The notes under the pieces were generated by a model. That model was not told the DNA's origin. It was given only the letters and a program-made list of their open reading frames with translations, and searched no databases. DNA of 64,000 bases from Gonocerus acuteangulatus (lineage: Eukaryota; Arthropoda; Insecta; Hemiptera; Coreidae). The position numbers were made by a program, and so were the translations under genes. The DNA lies in contig OX328123.1 of assembly GCA_946811695.1 (NCBI GenBank), positions 47,013,753 to 47,077,752 on the forward strand, read 5' to 3'. Within the stretch, counting starts at the first letter, position 1; each line of letters begins with the position of its first letter. Positions 53,063-63,970 of the stretch are shown piece after piece.

Positions 53063-56000
53063 ATCATGATGAAAGGTCTTCCAAGTTAAGAAAGACTTTC
53101 GCAAGAGGCTTATCAAGATTTAAATGAAAGCTTTTCTAGAAATAAATACTTTGACACAAAAATTTCATTGTTACTATTCAGTTATGATATTTGTACCTGA
53201 TTTATATGTAATGAAGTCACTGAACACAAGGAACCCTGCTTCTACCGGACCATGCAACATAATTTCTTTCTGTATTTCACTCACTTGGTCACTCACCCTG
53301 TAGCCACTCTTCACTAGAAAAGAATAACAAAGAATCGATTTTTTTAATGATAGAGACACAATATAAAAAAGTAAATAAAAAGAAGATTAAATCAAAAATA
53401 AGATTGAACAATTTAACTCTTTCTTTGTCTGCCCCTCCCTCGCGTTCTCTCTTTCTCTGAGAGAGAGATAGAGATAGAGAGAGATAGTCTCATACACAAA
53501 CACACACAAAGGGAAAGTGTCCAACAGAAGAATATTCATCTTATAGACCAGTTTGTTTACTGGACACAGCAGGAAAGGTTCTGAGAGGTCAGTGAAGCAG
53601 GTGCCCGATGGTGGCACAAAACCAGTATGGCTTCCGACAAGGAAGATCGACAATTGATGCTATCGGCCTCTCGATAAAAACTGTCCGAGAAGGCATTGCA
53701 GGAAAGAGGTGGAGGAGACGAAACATAACGTATTTTTCAATAATAACCCTGGATTTTGAAAATGCTTTCAATTCAGCAAGGTGGGATTATATCATGGATG
53801 GATTGAAAAGGATGACAGTTCCAGATATATGAAACAGACGATGGCTCATGAACCTTAAAAAGATTAAAGGTTTCCGTCTTAGTCCCTTTGCTGTTGAATG
53901 TAATGTACGCCACGGAACTGAGACCTATGCTGGAGAAACAACTATGGTGAATTCCGCTTATGATGATCCTGCAAGAAATTAATTACGATGCGAATAAGGC
54001 TGTTACAACCATTCACCAGTGGCTTTCCACGGCAGGTCTACAGCTTACAGATCATAAAACCGGGGCACTATTAGTTACAAGCCGGAGAGTAATGGGGACC
54101 CTCACACTGAATGTCGGAGAATTCGACATCTCTTCTTAGATATGTACCAAATACCTCGGCGTGCAGATTGGTGCAAAATTACTTTTGTACATTTGCATAT
54201 GATAAGTGCAAAGCAACGCAAGCTACAGATACACTTGCTCTTATAATGTCAAACATTGGTGGACCAAGACAACATCGAAGAAGACAGAACAGGAAACAGT
54301 CACCAGCTCTGTCTTGATGTATGCAGCTGACATTTGGTGAAGCACAATGGCGGTAAAGTCATGTGGAATAAGGTGTAATCGTATTTATATTCGAAGTGCT
54401 CTGCGTGTCGTCCGAGCTTACGGTACAGGATCATCAGAATAATTCCTCTGTCTCTTAATAACATTAAGACATGGAGAGCACGGGAATACGGAGAAGTAGA
54501 TTATTTTCTTACTCATTTACTAACCGGGCATGGTTGGTTTAGAACATATCTATGTTGTTTTAAGTTACATGATATGACAACATGCTCTACCTATGCCCCA
54601 ATAGATGAGACTCGGAACATGTTTCTCGAATGCCCACCTATTTTCCACATAAAAGGCCATATTAGACAGGAAACTAATAGAGAAATAATCTGGCAGGCCT
54701 AATACTCGTTATCAGCGAGAACAAAGAGCTACCAGCGGAATATGCTGCTGTCATCAACAAGAAGCTACAGATTAAGAAAAGGTAGAGAAAAGGCGTAACT
54801 GAGGCTTAAACATGCGGTCCAATACCGAGGATGGGATAAGGCCAATTCCCCCCCGCGAATAGTGGAGGTGACAAAAGAGGTATTTTTTTAGTGATTAAGA
54901 ATCTCACACTGACGTGGCATTGTGCAATTCATCAAATAAAAAAAAAACGTTTAGAGCCTTCTGCACAAATTCAGGTACATAAATATGCTTTAGGTCCACC
55001 CGACAAACCTATATAATGTACTTTATAACATACAGTCTTCATTTTCCTACATTGCGGGCACTTTTTTGTGACACATTTTTGTAATGCTTTTTTTTCAGTT
55101 TGGTCATGGCTAAAGCATATTTATGCCCTAAAATTACGCCTAATTTCGCCTGCCCTAAAAATAAATAAATAAATAAAACGCACACAACAAAGTGCAACCC
55201 CTACCTCTGTGATGATCATCTTCGTATGGGGTTTCGTACGATGGGTTAGTACATGTGCTCGTGCAGTTGGGCGTTTCGGGATCAGCCAACAATGAGCACG
55301 GTGTAAGAAGGCCTCTCGAATTAAAGTGCTCACATGCTTCAATTTCATATGGCTGGCAGCCCTAAAACATTTTGAACTTTGTTTCAGGGAAAATCGTTTC
55401 GAAACTCTAACTCCAAAAAATGTAGAAACGAGCTGTTGCGTACTAGTATGTGGTGTTGGAGTTGCAGTATATTTGCGTAATTAAAACCCCGTTATATTTG
55501 AGACCATTATACATATTGGTTTAATTAAGGGATAGTGACATCGCCGCGGATTCTAACATCTTTATTGTTTTGTTTTTCATTTTATTTTATTTTATTCTTT
55601 AACGGAAATATTGTATTAGGAAATATTAGTATTGATGATATAGATTTTATGTTTACAGGTTTGCTTATTTTAGTATGCTGAATTATTTGTAATTTTTTGG
55701 CAAACAAACAATTTTATTCATGGTTTTCATATGTGAATGAAAACTGCCACTGTATAATGAGCCTGCTACTCCCTATATAGTGCAAAGCTAAGGGTCATAG
55801 AATTTTAAAAATTAATTGTTTATTACAATTAAGAAAGAGCTAGTAAGTTTGCAAATATTGAGTTGGTTAAAATTCTGAGATATTTACTCAGATATTCAGA
55901 TCTCGCGGTGTGAACTGTTATAATAGAAAGATTCCGTCCCAATGGACGTTTTTATATCATTAGAATGGGTTATGATTTTTTTCACAACAAGTAATATCCA

Positions 56001-59000
56001 AGTATTGGATATTATTCCTTGAATGATCAATGAAGCTATTGTACATTAACAGAGATCTATTTTTTTCATTTCTAATAAAAAAAGTGGTAAATATTTGCTG
56101 GAATAGTTGGAGTGGTTACTTACGACACTTGAGCGGTAGTCACCACCAGTAACGATGCCTTTCTCGGCAAAGAAGTTCCAAGCAGCATCGTTGTATCCAC
56201 CACCACATCCATAGCCACATTCTTCACAGCAAGACAGCACTTCCTCTTCTGACAACGGCAGAGTGAAGTTACCTCCAGTCGCGATACACAACCTGTCAGA
56301 AAAAGCACTAGCTGCTGCCACCGCCTGTTCAATTTTCAAGCAATTTATTTACTTCTTATTCTTGTAGAAAATAATGAAATATTAAAGAGTGGGTTTCAAT
56401 ATGGACTTTTTAAATAAGCCAATTCTAAATTAGGAGTATGTAGAGTTTAAATTTCTGGTAGCTCTCATGAAGCTACAGCTGGTTTAATACCAAGTACACT
56501 TATAACTAGGGAACGGATGTTCATGTAAAATAAAATTGAAAATATGTACATATATATTTAACTATTTATAATGAAATATGTAATAAAAAATTGGAAATGT
56601 GTAGTAAAAAATACCAAAAATACTATAAACTATTGAAAAAAAAGCATAGATAACTATTACGAACTCTGTTATTATAAATGGAAAGTACAAAAGTTGAAAA
56701 TATATATAGAAAAACTCTATAGCATATTGAAAAAAAGCCTAATTAAAAATTAAGAGCTCATTTTAAAAGGGGGAAAAAGAGGTTGAAAATTTCTAAAAAT
56801 GAACATTATTTTGGAAAATTGTATGCAACAAAATGCATTTTTAAATTGTCTAACGTGAAATGATGGCGGTCTGATCTAATAAGGGGAGTAAACAGTGGTG
56901 GGTTTTTTCTGGTGATTTTTTTGAATCGAAAAATAGTCGACGACGTGTCCGAGCGATTCGTCCAATGTGTCTTAGGAGCTAAGAAATAAAATAAAATAGG
57001 TTGAAAATTTATTATTTTATATCTCAAGTTTGGAAAATGATATCGGCATGATTCTTTCGCTTATTCGCTTGTTTTAGAGAGTATATTAAAGGAATAGTAC
57101 AATTGTTAAACAATAATTTGTTATATATTTTTTTAATACGCATCTGCTCCTAGACCATTAGCGCCGGGGAAGCAAGGCAGCCAGCCACTTTTGCTTCTTG
57201 CAATTAGAAAATACACAGTGATCTAGATTCAATAGGTGAAGCATTCTTTCTTGGTTCCCTCTTTATTTTTTCAATTAAAAAATAAAGAGAATGTCAAAAT
57301 ATGTAGCAAAAATATGTATTTATGGCAAAATATGTAAAGATATGGATTTTTGACAAAATGGGTAAAATAAAAACCTATTTAAATGCTTTAAAATCACTTA
57401 AAACGTGCAGAATCCCATCAGAAATTTCGATTTGAGAATCAGAAAAAAATATGTAAATACATGAACATCCGTTCCCTACTTATAATTAATCCTTCAAACG
57501 CTCTAAGCACATATATGAGGGTGCCCACCACTCATTCCATGTCAAATAAACACACCTATTTTACCTCACCCTTTCAGATATTAATGACATTTGGTACACC
57601 AAATGTCCTCCAAAGGAGCTGGGGCAAAAGAGAATACATAATTTCAAATTTTTATCTTAAACGATTTTCAAAATACGGGCATGTAAAGTTTTCAAAAAGC
57701 GGTCAAAATTTCGCAGTGGCAAAACATTTAAACGGTCTTAACTCCTCTCCTGTTTACGTTACAAAGATGAAGAAGGTGTCACTTTTTAGCTCTTTATATG
57801 TCCTTTCAAATGAGGATATTCGCATATATGCGAGCGAGAAGGGCAGTTCCCCGCCACATATGAGGCCTGGGTTCTGCACTCGCCACAATCCGCTTGATAG
57901 TTTTTCGTATTCCTTCTCTACAAAAACTGTTGATGGACGAAGGGGCATAAAAAGACAGGAAACAATTATTTTTAAACAACTATAAGACAGGGGAAATGGT
58001 ATGAGGATCGCCGCGATCCGATCTCACAGTTAAGTACACCTAGCCCAGCCTTGTTGTGGACATTGTCGTCCCGAACGACAGTTAGCGGCTATAAGGTTGA
58101 ATGGAATACAAAATTCGGCTGGTATGAAAACTGGCCTAAACAAAGAACGCCTGAAAAGGATTTTGTCGAAAACTAAAAGGTTAATGAGAAAAATAGGAAT
58201 AATTGGACAGAAAATCTCTACTTTTAGGATACAACTTTGAACTTTAATAAAGTATTCACAAGACAGAAATGAGTATACTGATAGAAGAAGCAACAATATA
58301 GATAATAAAAAAAAAGTTCTGACATTTACAAAAAATAAGGTTTGTGTTATGAGTCTTCAACTGGCCAAAAATTTGCCTCGAAAGTTTTTATTTTTTATTG
58401 AATATTCCTTATTCTCGTTGTTTAATCGTGAAGAAGTATTCTTTCAATATCCTTAATTTATTATCAATACTAATAATTATTATAAGATGATTTTCTTTAG
58501 ATAACATAATTATAATCAATTATTATTCTCTGTAATTCTAGGTTATTCCTTATTAAAATTCTGCATGATAATATTAGATCGCTCAATAATAAATATGATT
58601 ACACTCCTCAAATATTCGTATAAAATAATTAATAATTTGACAGTAATATTCCTCATAATGCGAAATTATTCCTGATTCAAATTCGCAAATTACACTATAA
58701 AATTTCATGCACTAGTAATAAGCATACACTAGTAACAATATTATATTATTAATTACTAATTAATCATAATCTGAAAAAAAAATCTTTACCCAACAAGAAC
58801 CACATTTTCCTTGGTCCCTTATTTGGCTTATTGTAGGACAATTCGGCCATCGTTTTCTCGCGTCGAATTCTTCTGGAATGTCTGAATCCGAGATGGCGTG
58901 ACGTTCCCGTAAAGGTAGCACAAATTCGGATTCCTTCAAACCAAGCAATCTTTTGATTGATGACGGAGTAACGTCTTTTCCAAAGTTATCACCAGCCTAG

Positions 59001-59394
59001 AAGAAAATAATTAATAAAAATGAATCGATCCATGCAAAATTTGTTGCTAATTTTATTATTCCATGTAGAAAGGGCTTCAGTCTAGTTTTCTCAAAACTAC
59101 TGATTTTGGACTGAAGCTCTTTTTGCATGGATCGATTCAAATAAATAGAATAAAATAAAATTGAAATGAGTAATGATAAAGAATTGATAAGGCAAAACAT
59201 TTAAATAAACTGAAAATCTCGACCACATTTGTTAGATCAACTCTCGTTAGTCGTTGAGCCTTAATGCATGCATATAAAGACATAATTTGCGCAGAATAGT
59301 AAGTTTGTAAGAAATCAATAGAATTACTAAACGATATTCTTATTTAATTAACAGTTCCTATTCCTACTCGTTTATAGGAAAAACATAAGATTTA

Positions 59395-59464
<70 letters not shown>

Positions 59465-59588
59465 CCTTTACCTTCCATGTTGTTTCTAATGAATTAACAT
59501 GCTGAATAATGTCTTGGAAATTATTGGGATTTACACTTGCGCCGAATACAGCTCCAATTGCGAAATATAATAAAAATATGGCCTGCAT
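52338..59588 (-). CDS. Cathepsin B-like cysteine protease, copy 3 (6 coding exons, 335 aa)
   Basis: Papain-family protease. Coding exons on the minus strand: 59472-59588, 58790-58996, 56124-56324, 55205-55361, 53197-53313 and 52338-52546 (1008 nt including TAG). All introns are GT-AG with phases as in copies 1 and 2. Signal peptide [17 protein letters not shown]. The propeptide has TTWK, and the mature start is near [11 protein letters not shown]. The catalytic Cys is in KCGSCW, the His in [11 protein letters not shown] and the Asn in VNSWN. The Cys-rich stretch is [10 protein letters not shown]. The occluding loop reads CEHFNSRG, so the second His (human His111) is lost. The S2 Glu is Gly (CGIESG). 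NFT and NCT sequons are present. The acceptor CAG directly precedes the ATG. A candidate first exon ending ATG|GTAAGA lies at 60894, and splicing would give Met-Met in frame. The introns hold an R1 relic and a hAT element. Confidence 0.94.
52652..52685. repeat. Perfect 15-bp-arm hairpin
   Basis: GGTAATAGGACCAAT, a 4-nt loop (TATT), then the exact complement ATTGGTCCTATTACC. It lies in intron 5 of cathepsin copy 3. Confidence 0.9.
53020..53060. repeat. (TA)n microsatellite
   Basis: About 20 TA units in intron 5 of cathepsin copy 3. Confidence 0.9.
53512..54800 (+). pseudogene. R1-like LINE reverse transcriptase remnant
   Basis: The conceptual translation starts [16 protein letters not shown], then [31 protein letters not shown] and, after frame changes, a [15 protein letters not shown] block and CPM-like C-terminal residues. 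Many stops and shifts are present. R1-type LINEs normally target 28S rDNA, but several relatives do not. It lies in intron 4 of cathepsin copy 3, opposite to the gene. Confidence 0.75.
54801..55204. other. Remainder of intron 4 of copy 3
   Basis: No feature recognised. Confidence 0.35.
55362..56123. other. Intron 3 of cathepsin copy 3
   Basis: AT-rich; no repeat or gene recognised. Confidence 0.45.
56507..57478 (-). mobile_element. Non-autonomous hAT-like element with 8-bp TSD
   Basis: Ends TAGGGAACGGATGTTCATG and its inverse at 57460-57478. Flanks CTTATAAC (56499-56506) and CTTATAAT (57479-57486) match at 7 of 8 positions, the length expected for hAT. The interior matches 29290-30168 in AATATGTAAAAA-type segments. 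A minus frame at 56806-57027 ends [14 protein letters not shown], like the end of the 29551-29784 frame, so only a C-terminal coding relic remains. A SINE 3' fragment (57126-57185) is inserted. It lies in intron 2 of cathepsin copy 3. Confidence 0.8.
57126..57185 (-). mobile_element. SINE 3' fragment inside the hAT element
   Basis: TTTTTTTAATACGCATCTGCTCC and AGACCATTAGCGCCGGGG: the shared SINE 3' block on the minus strand, absent from the related element at 29290-30168. Confidence 0.5.
57487..58789. other. Remainder of intron 2 of copy 3
   Basis: A 174-codon plus-strand frame (57461-57985) overlaps the hAT end and shows no domain; its composition and position in an intron argue against a gene. 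No repeat family was recognised. Confidence 0.4.
59018..59145. repeat. Nested inverted repeats in intron 1 of copy 3
   Basis: GAATCGATCCATGCAAAA (about 59021) pairs with TTTTTGCATGGATCGATTC (about 59120). Inside, GGCTTCAGTC pairs with GACTGAAGC. It folds into an interrupted stem of about 125 nt. Confidence 0.6.
59396..59460. repeat. (TA)n microsatellite
   Basis: About 32 TA units ending 11 bp from the exon 1 donor of cathepsin copy 3. Confidence 0.95.
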
Positions 59589-59632
59589 CTGAAACAAATA
59601 TTTTGTTTTCATTAAACTACTTTCAATCCAGT

Positions 59633-59633
59633 G

Positions 59634-59678
<45 letters not shown>
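59633..59678. repeat. (TA)n(TG)n compound microsatellite
   Basis: TA units followed by about 14 TG units, just upstream of exon 1 of cathepsin copy 3. Confidence 0.9.
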
Positions 59679-59680
<2 letters not shown>

Positions 59681-60893
59681 ACAGTGCACTATGAATTGAA
59701 GCAAGGTGTAAACCTTACGCAGCGAAAGTACTTAACGAAACATCTTGCTGAATTTCCATACACCCGAAACAATAACTGGGAAAATTGGTTTTTTCCGTAC
59801 TCAATAAATAACATTCGTATGTACGTTTAAATTACAAGAAACGATTAAAATTTTCATTAGGTGCAAGATATTATTATCATTAGGTACCTAGCTTAATGAG
59901 TTTAGATATCAAAAAGAGAATCGCCTAGAAATGATGAGATATCCTTATTACCTCTTGATATTTTAATGGCTATGCTTTGAAGATCTGTAATTCCATTTTT
60001 CTACGTTTAATCTCGTCTTCCGTTTATCAATGAGGTTAGTAACAATGTGTTTGAGTTTATACATACAAAGTCTATCAACAAGATATGAGGTACTGAATCA
60101 AACATATTCTAATAGTCTATCCATGTATTCTATGGAGATTAAACGTTGTTTCCTTTAGCTGGAATTACGATATTTGAGTCGTCTGGTGTCATAACATAAC
60201 AACATTGAAACCAATTTTTTCAGGAAATACAAAAAACATAAAAAAAGTTATGTTTAATTTTCTGTATGTGTATAATAAGACTTAACAGTTGTAAGTATCA
60301 CAGACGAATGTTTTTGAGGAATTTAATGAGTTTATCTGTTATATTTTAAAGGCATTTTTTTTGCACGTGTCTTACTTTCTTTAAAAATTCACTAATGTAT
60401 GCCTTATTTTGAAACCAACTTACAATTCAGCATTAAAAAACAGCATCATCTACTGTGTTTTGAAAATATATTTTTTTTTTTACCAGTATGTAGAGGAGAT
60501 TCTGAACTTGTAAAATCAGATGTTATCTGAAAATCGTAAAAATAGTAATATGTCTTGTTTTTATTCCAGGCGCTTCATTTATTTAACTTATATATGCCTT
60601 CATTCAATATATTTCTTTAATTTAGGAGGCCCAACCCCAGATCGAGGTCTGGTAATCCATTTCAGGATGAAAATTATGATTATGTAGTATGTATGTGTAT
60701 ATAAAAAATACCCCATTTACGTATCGAGGTCACAATACCATACATGAAGGGCCCAGAGTGAGAGTATTGAATCCGTAAGTCCATAGCAATTTCTAATAAA
60801 TTTAATAAATGATTGAAAAAAGGAAAAATACATAATAAAGCATATCGTTGAGAAAAAATAAAATAAAGCATATTCAAAGGTTTGTGGTCTTAC
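59679..60893. other. Candidate first intron of cathepsin copy 3
   Basis: Lies between the acceptor at 59589 and the candidate donor at 60893. AT-rich; no repeat or gene recognised. Confidence 0.4.
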
Positions 60894-61215
60894 CATGAGA
60901 AAACCAGGCCCTGATTGTGTAATATCTCAGCAACAAAACGGAGTGGTATAAGGAATTAAAACTAAACAGATTTTTATCGAGACATTAATCACAGAAATTA
61001 TAGTTTAATCACTTAATATTATGATTTCATGTAATCCCTTCTTATCGGGAGATTATATAAGTAATATACGACTAATAGCCATGAAATTTTCATAAAGATT
61101 AAAGAAACAATCTGTCGAAGAGAACTATCATCCCAATATTGTAGGCTAGAATCCTGAATTAGTAGATAGGAGGGATTAAGAAGGCCTAAAACTGTAATTT
61201 ACAGAGACAACAAAG
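60894..61215 (-). promoter_or_regulatory. Candidate promoter and first exon of cathepsin copy 3
   Basis: On the minus strand the conserved segment ends CAATCAGGGCCTGGTTTTCTC ATG|GTAAGA, at 60896-60894 with the donor at 60893. It is duplicated, inverted, at 63013-63322, and similarity stops right after the donor. Upstream, both copies share TATTACTTATATAA, GATAAG-type GATA motifs and ATATTAAGTGATTAAACT. If spliced to 59588, the ATG reads in frame. The acceptors of copies 1 and 2 are also compatible with an upstream exon ending in ATG. The promoter role is inferred. Confidence 0.45.
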
Positions 61216-61347
61216 ACATATTAGTCACCGATAAGACTTTTTTTTCGGAGATAATATAAATCCATGAGCATATTGAAACGTACATCACAATATGAATATT
61301 TTAAAGTATTCTGATCAAATTTGTAACTCAGAACTATGAATTACTTC

Positions 61348-61712
61348 CATGGGCTTATATAAGGGGGCTGCATCCCTCAAAAATAAATTAAATAAGATCG
61401 CTTGGTTCACATATTTTTTTTTGGGTGTAAGAGCATTTTAGTTGGCCAACTATTCCAAGTTCTAGATTATTAGTATTCCATACCTCCAAAATGCTCCCAG
61501 CCCCTCTGAAATTCTCCCAGCCCCTCTGAAATTCTCCCAGCCCCTCTGAAATTCTTCCAGCCCTCTGAAATTCTCCCAGCCCCTCTGAAATTCTCCCAGC
61601 CCCTCTGAAATTCTCCCAGCCCCTCTGAAATTCTCCCAGCCCTTCTGAAATTCTCCCAGCCCTTCTGAAATTCTCCCAGCCCCTCTGAAATTATTTTCTA
61701 TATACGCCCATG
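61348..61712 (+). mobile_element. MITE of the GGGCGTATATA family with internal minisatellite
   Basis: Left CATGGGCTTATATAAGGGGG and right TCTATATACGCCCATG are inverted repeats. It shares AAATTAAATAAGATCGCTTGG and TTGGCCAACTATTCCAAG with the 1308 copy. The right half is replaced by about ten 20-bp units. Confidence 0.75.
61494..61692. repeat. 20-bp minisatellite, ~10 copies
   Basis: Unit CTCCCAGCCCCTCTGAAATT repeated about ten times with few changes (one CTTCCAG, two CCCTTCT variants). It arose by expansion of the penultimate segment of the MITE, which other copies carry once. Confidence 0.9.
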
Positions 61713-62597
61713 ATTATACTTCCATTAAACGTAAAGATGAACCTGCCTCTTTATGCCATTTTTGTCTTCGAAAATGTTCAAAAAGCGGATGTAGATATAA
61801 TTGGCGTAAAACGGAAGTGAAAGTACTATCCCGAGTGTAAGAGGAGTAATAATGTTTTCCTTTGCTAGTTCTTCAAAGTTATAGTTTGTAAACAGAAATC
61901 AGTGGCTAAATAAAAATAAGGGGAATTCAACCGTAGATGTCGGAGCTAGTGTTCACTATAGAGTGTAAGGGATGGAAGACATCTAAATGGTTCTAAGATG
62001 CTTATTAGATTGACCAAAAACTATGTTACGGTTGACGGATTCTGCTGGAAAAAGAACTTGACCTTTCAAACTAGGGGGAAAAGTTTCGTACCAAAATTCA
62101 CCAAAGTCGGACCATTTTTGTGCCCGAGAAAGAGCGAAACACAAAACGATTTCAAAACATTTCTAAGAAACTTTTAATATTTGTTTACTCATAAAAATCC
62201 CTTAGAAACCAATTTGGGGTTGAACTGAGAAAGAAAAAAATTCTCGTAATAAATTATTTCCTTTGCTCATAATCAAAAACTTTTTTTTTAATTTATTTAA
62301 TATCTTCTTTTGCCAATTATACAATACACAAAGTATTTTTTTAATAATTATTATGTTCACGATTAGATGACAACAAACGTTTTTTAAGTTCGAAGAGTTC
62401 ACTCCCTACACATTAACATATAATTTATATTTTAGAAATTTCCTTCCATTCCTAAACTCTCTTAGTCAGCTTACAACTCTTTCATTATTATTTTACCACT
62501 GACTTTCGTTTACATAGTACTTTTAAGGTCAAGCAAAGGATAATATTATTATTCCGCCTGGACTCTGGTTTTTCCGTGTTTAACGGCTTATCAATAA
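61713..62597. other. Non-coding, one dispersed-repeat fragment
   Basis: At 62035-62120, GGATTCTGCTGGAAAAAG, ACTTGACCTTTCAAAC and ACCAAAGTCGGACCATTTTTG match the fragments at 33780 and 35160. Nothing else recognised. Confidence 0.4.
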
Positions 62598-62755
62598 TTG
62601 GGCAATTAATGCCAAGCTATCTACAGGTTGCCACCCTTTTATAATGCCGACAGCATCTAGTCGGTCACCCATTCAGGTACTGGCCACGCCCGACTTAACA
62701 CTTAACTTCACTGATCAACGGGAACCGGTGCATCCAACGTGTCTATGGCCGTTGG
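62598..62755 (-). mobile_element. 5S rRNA-derived SINE, second copy
   Basis: On the minus strand it starts ACCAACGGCCATAGACACG, followed by CACCGGTTCCCGTTGATCAG, GTCGGGCGTGGCCAGTACC, TGAATGGGTGACCGAC and the linker TATAAAAGGGTGGCAACCTG. The head matches the 5S start better than the 50234 copy does, while the A-box region is slightly altered. The 3' block is decayed and there is no poly(A). Confidence 0.8.
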
Positions 62756-63012
62756 TCATTCCGAATAGTAATTTTACTTTGCGTTTATTTAAAATATACC
62801 TACATAAGTTTTATAAACGCTTTTATAGAATAAACTTTTTTCAGCAAGTTTTTCTGCATGTTTCCTTATACGTATTTTAGAGCGTAGAATAAAATATTTG
62901 AAACAAAATGCGTTAAAATATGGATTTTTTTAAGTATGATGAACTAGGCTATTTATTAAAAATCCAGCAGGATTATAAAGAAAAGTATATCAGAGACTAA
63001 TATGGTTTCGAT

Positions 63013-63322
63013 GTCTCTGTAAATTACAGTTTTAGATCTTCTAAATCCCTCCTATCTGCTAATTCAGGATTTAAACCTACAACAATAAGATGATTCTTCT
63101 ATCCGATAGGATGTTTCATTAATCTTTATGGACATTTTATGGCTATTAGTCGTATATTACTTATATAAACCGTCGATAAGATGTGATAACATGAAATTAG
63201 AATATTAAGTGATTAAACTTTAATTTTTGTGATTGCCTAGATAAAAATTGATCTGTTTGGTTTTATTGCTTGGTACTAGTTCGTTAAGTTAGTGAGATCA
63301 ATCAGGGCCTGTTTTTCTCATG
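63013..63322 (+). promoter_or_regulatory. Inverted duplicate of the cathepsin promoter-like segment
   Basis: Reverse-complement match to 60894-61215 over its full length: TGTCTCTGTAAATTACAGTT, ATGGCTATTAGTCGTATATT, ATATTAAGTGATTAAACT, ATCAGGGCCTG, TTTTTCTC. It ends ATG|GTAAGC at 63320-63327. It points right, so it could drive a fourth cathepsin-like gene that starts outside the window. Confidence 0.45.
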
Positions 63323-63970
63323 GTAAGCCGTAGACATTTTGAATAAGTTTTATTTATTTTCATCATCGATATGTCTTGTAGTATTTTAACTGTTTTCATA
63401 TTTTAAATTTAATCAATTATTAATGTTATTAGAAGTCCCTATGGCTTTACGGGCAAATAAACTCATACTTATAATATCACTAATAAGAAGCATCTTTTAG
63501 GAGCTCATCACGAATAATATGGGTGAATAGGTGGGATTGTAGCTAGGATACATGAAGCGCATGATATTTTAAAGTAGAGCAGAAACAACTGCTCCACTTA
63601 TATATTTATATTTTCTGTTCACATTAAAGGCTGATAAAGGGCATCATTATTTATCTATACTAACCCTGGTAATATGATATAGCCAATTTCTGATGGGCAA
63701 GTTAAACCTTCTAGATCGAGGGCTAATAAGCCAGTCCCTCCGAAGCAAATCTTCACTCCAGATTTCTTCCGAGGCCATTCGCTTCAAATTTACCATTTGC
63801 TTTTTCTCTTCCCAAAAAAAACTTACTTATAAAACAAAAACTAAAGGAAAATAATAAACTGCGCACCTGGAACACTGGATGAGTACGTAACGGTCTAGAA
63901 AACTTAGATGTTGCTCTAATACTTACGCATAAAGCACATTTGGAGGAGAGTAGCTATGTAATATATAATT
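63323..63970. other. Right-edge DNA, no exon recognised
   Basis: No cathepsin coding exon on the plus strand before the window ends. No repeat recognised. Confidence 0.35.

Noticed and set aside
54111..54317. 68-codon ORF as an independent gene
   Set aside because: Lies within the decayed R1-like LINE, out of the RT frame.
57461..57985. 174-codon plus-strand ORF as a gene
   Set aside because: It overlaps the end of a hAT-like element, sits in a cathepsin intron, and has no domain or splice support.
9095..59588. Cathepsin copies as pseudogenes
   Set aside because: All splice sites, phases and catalytic residues are preserved in the three copies, with no stops or shifts in the exons.
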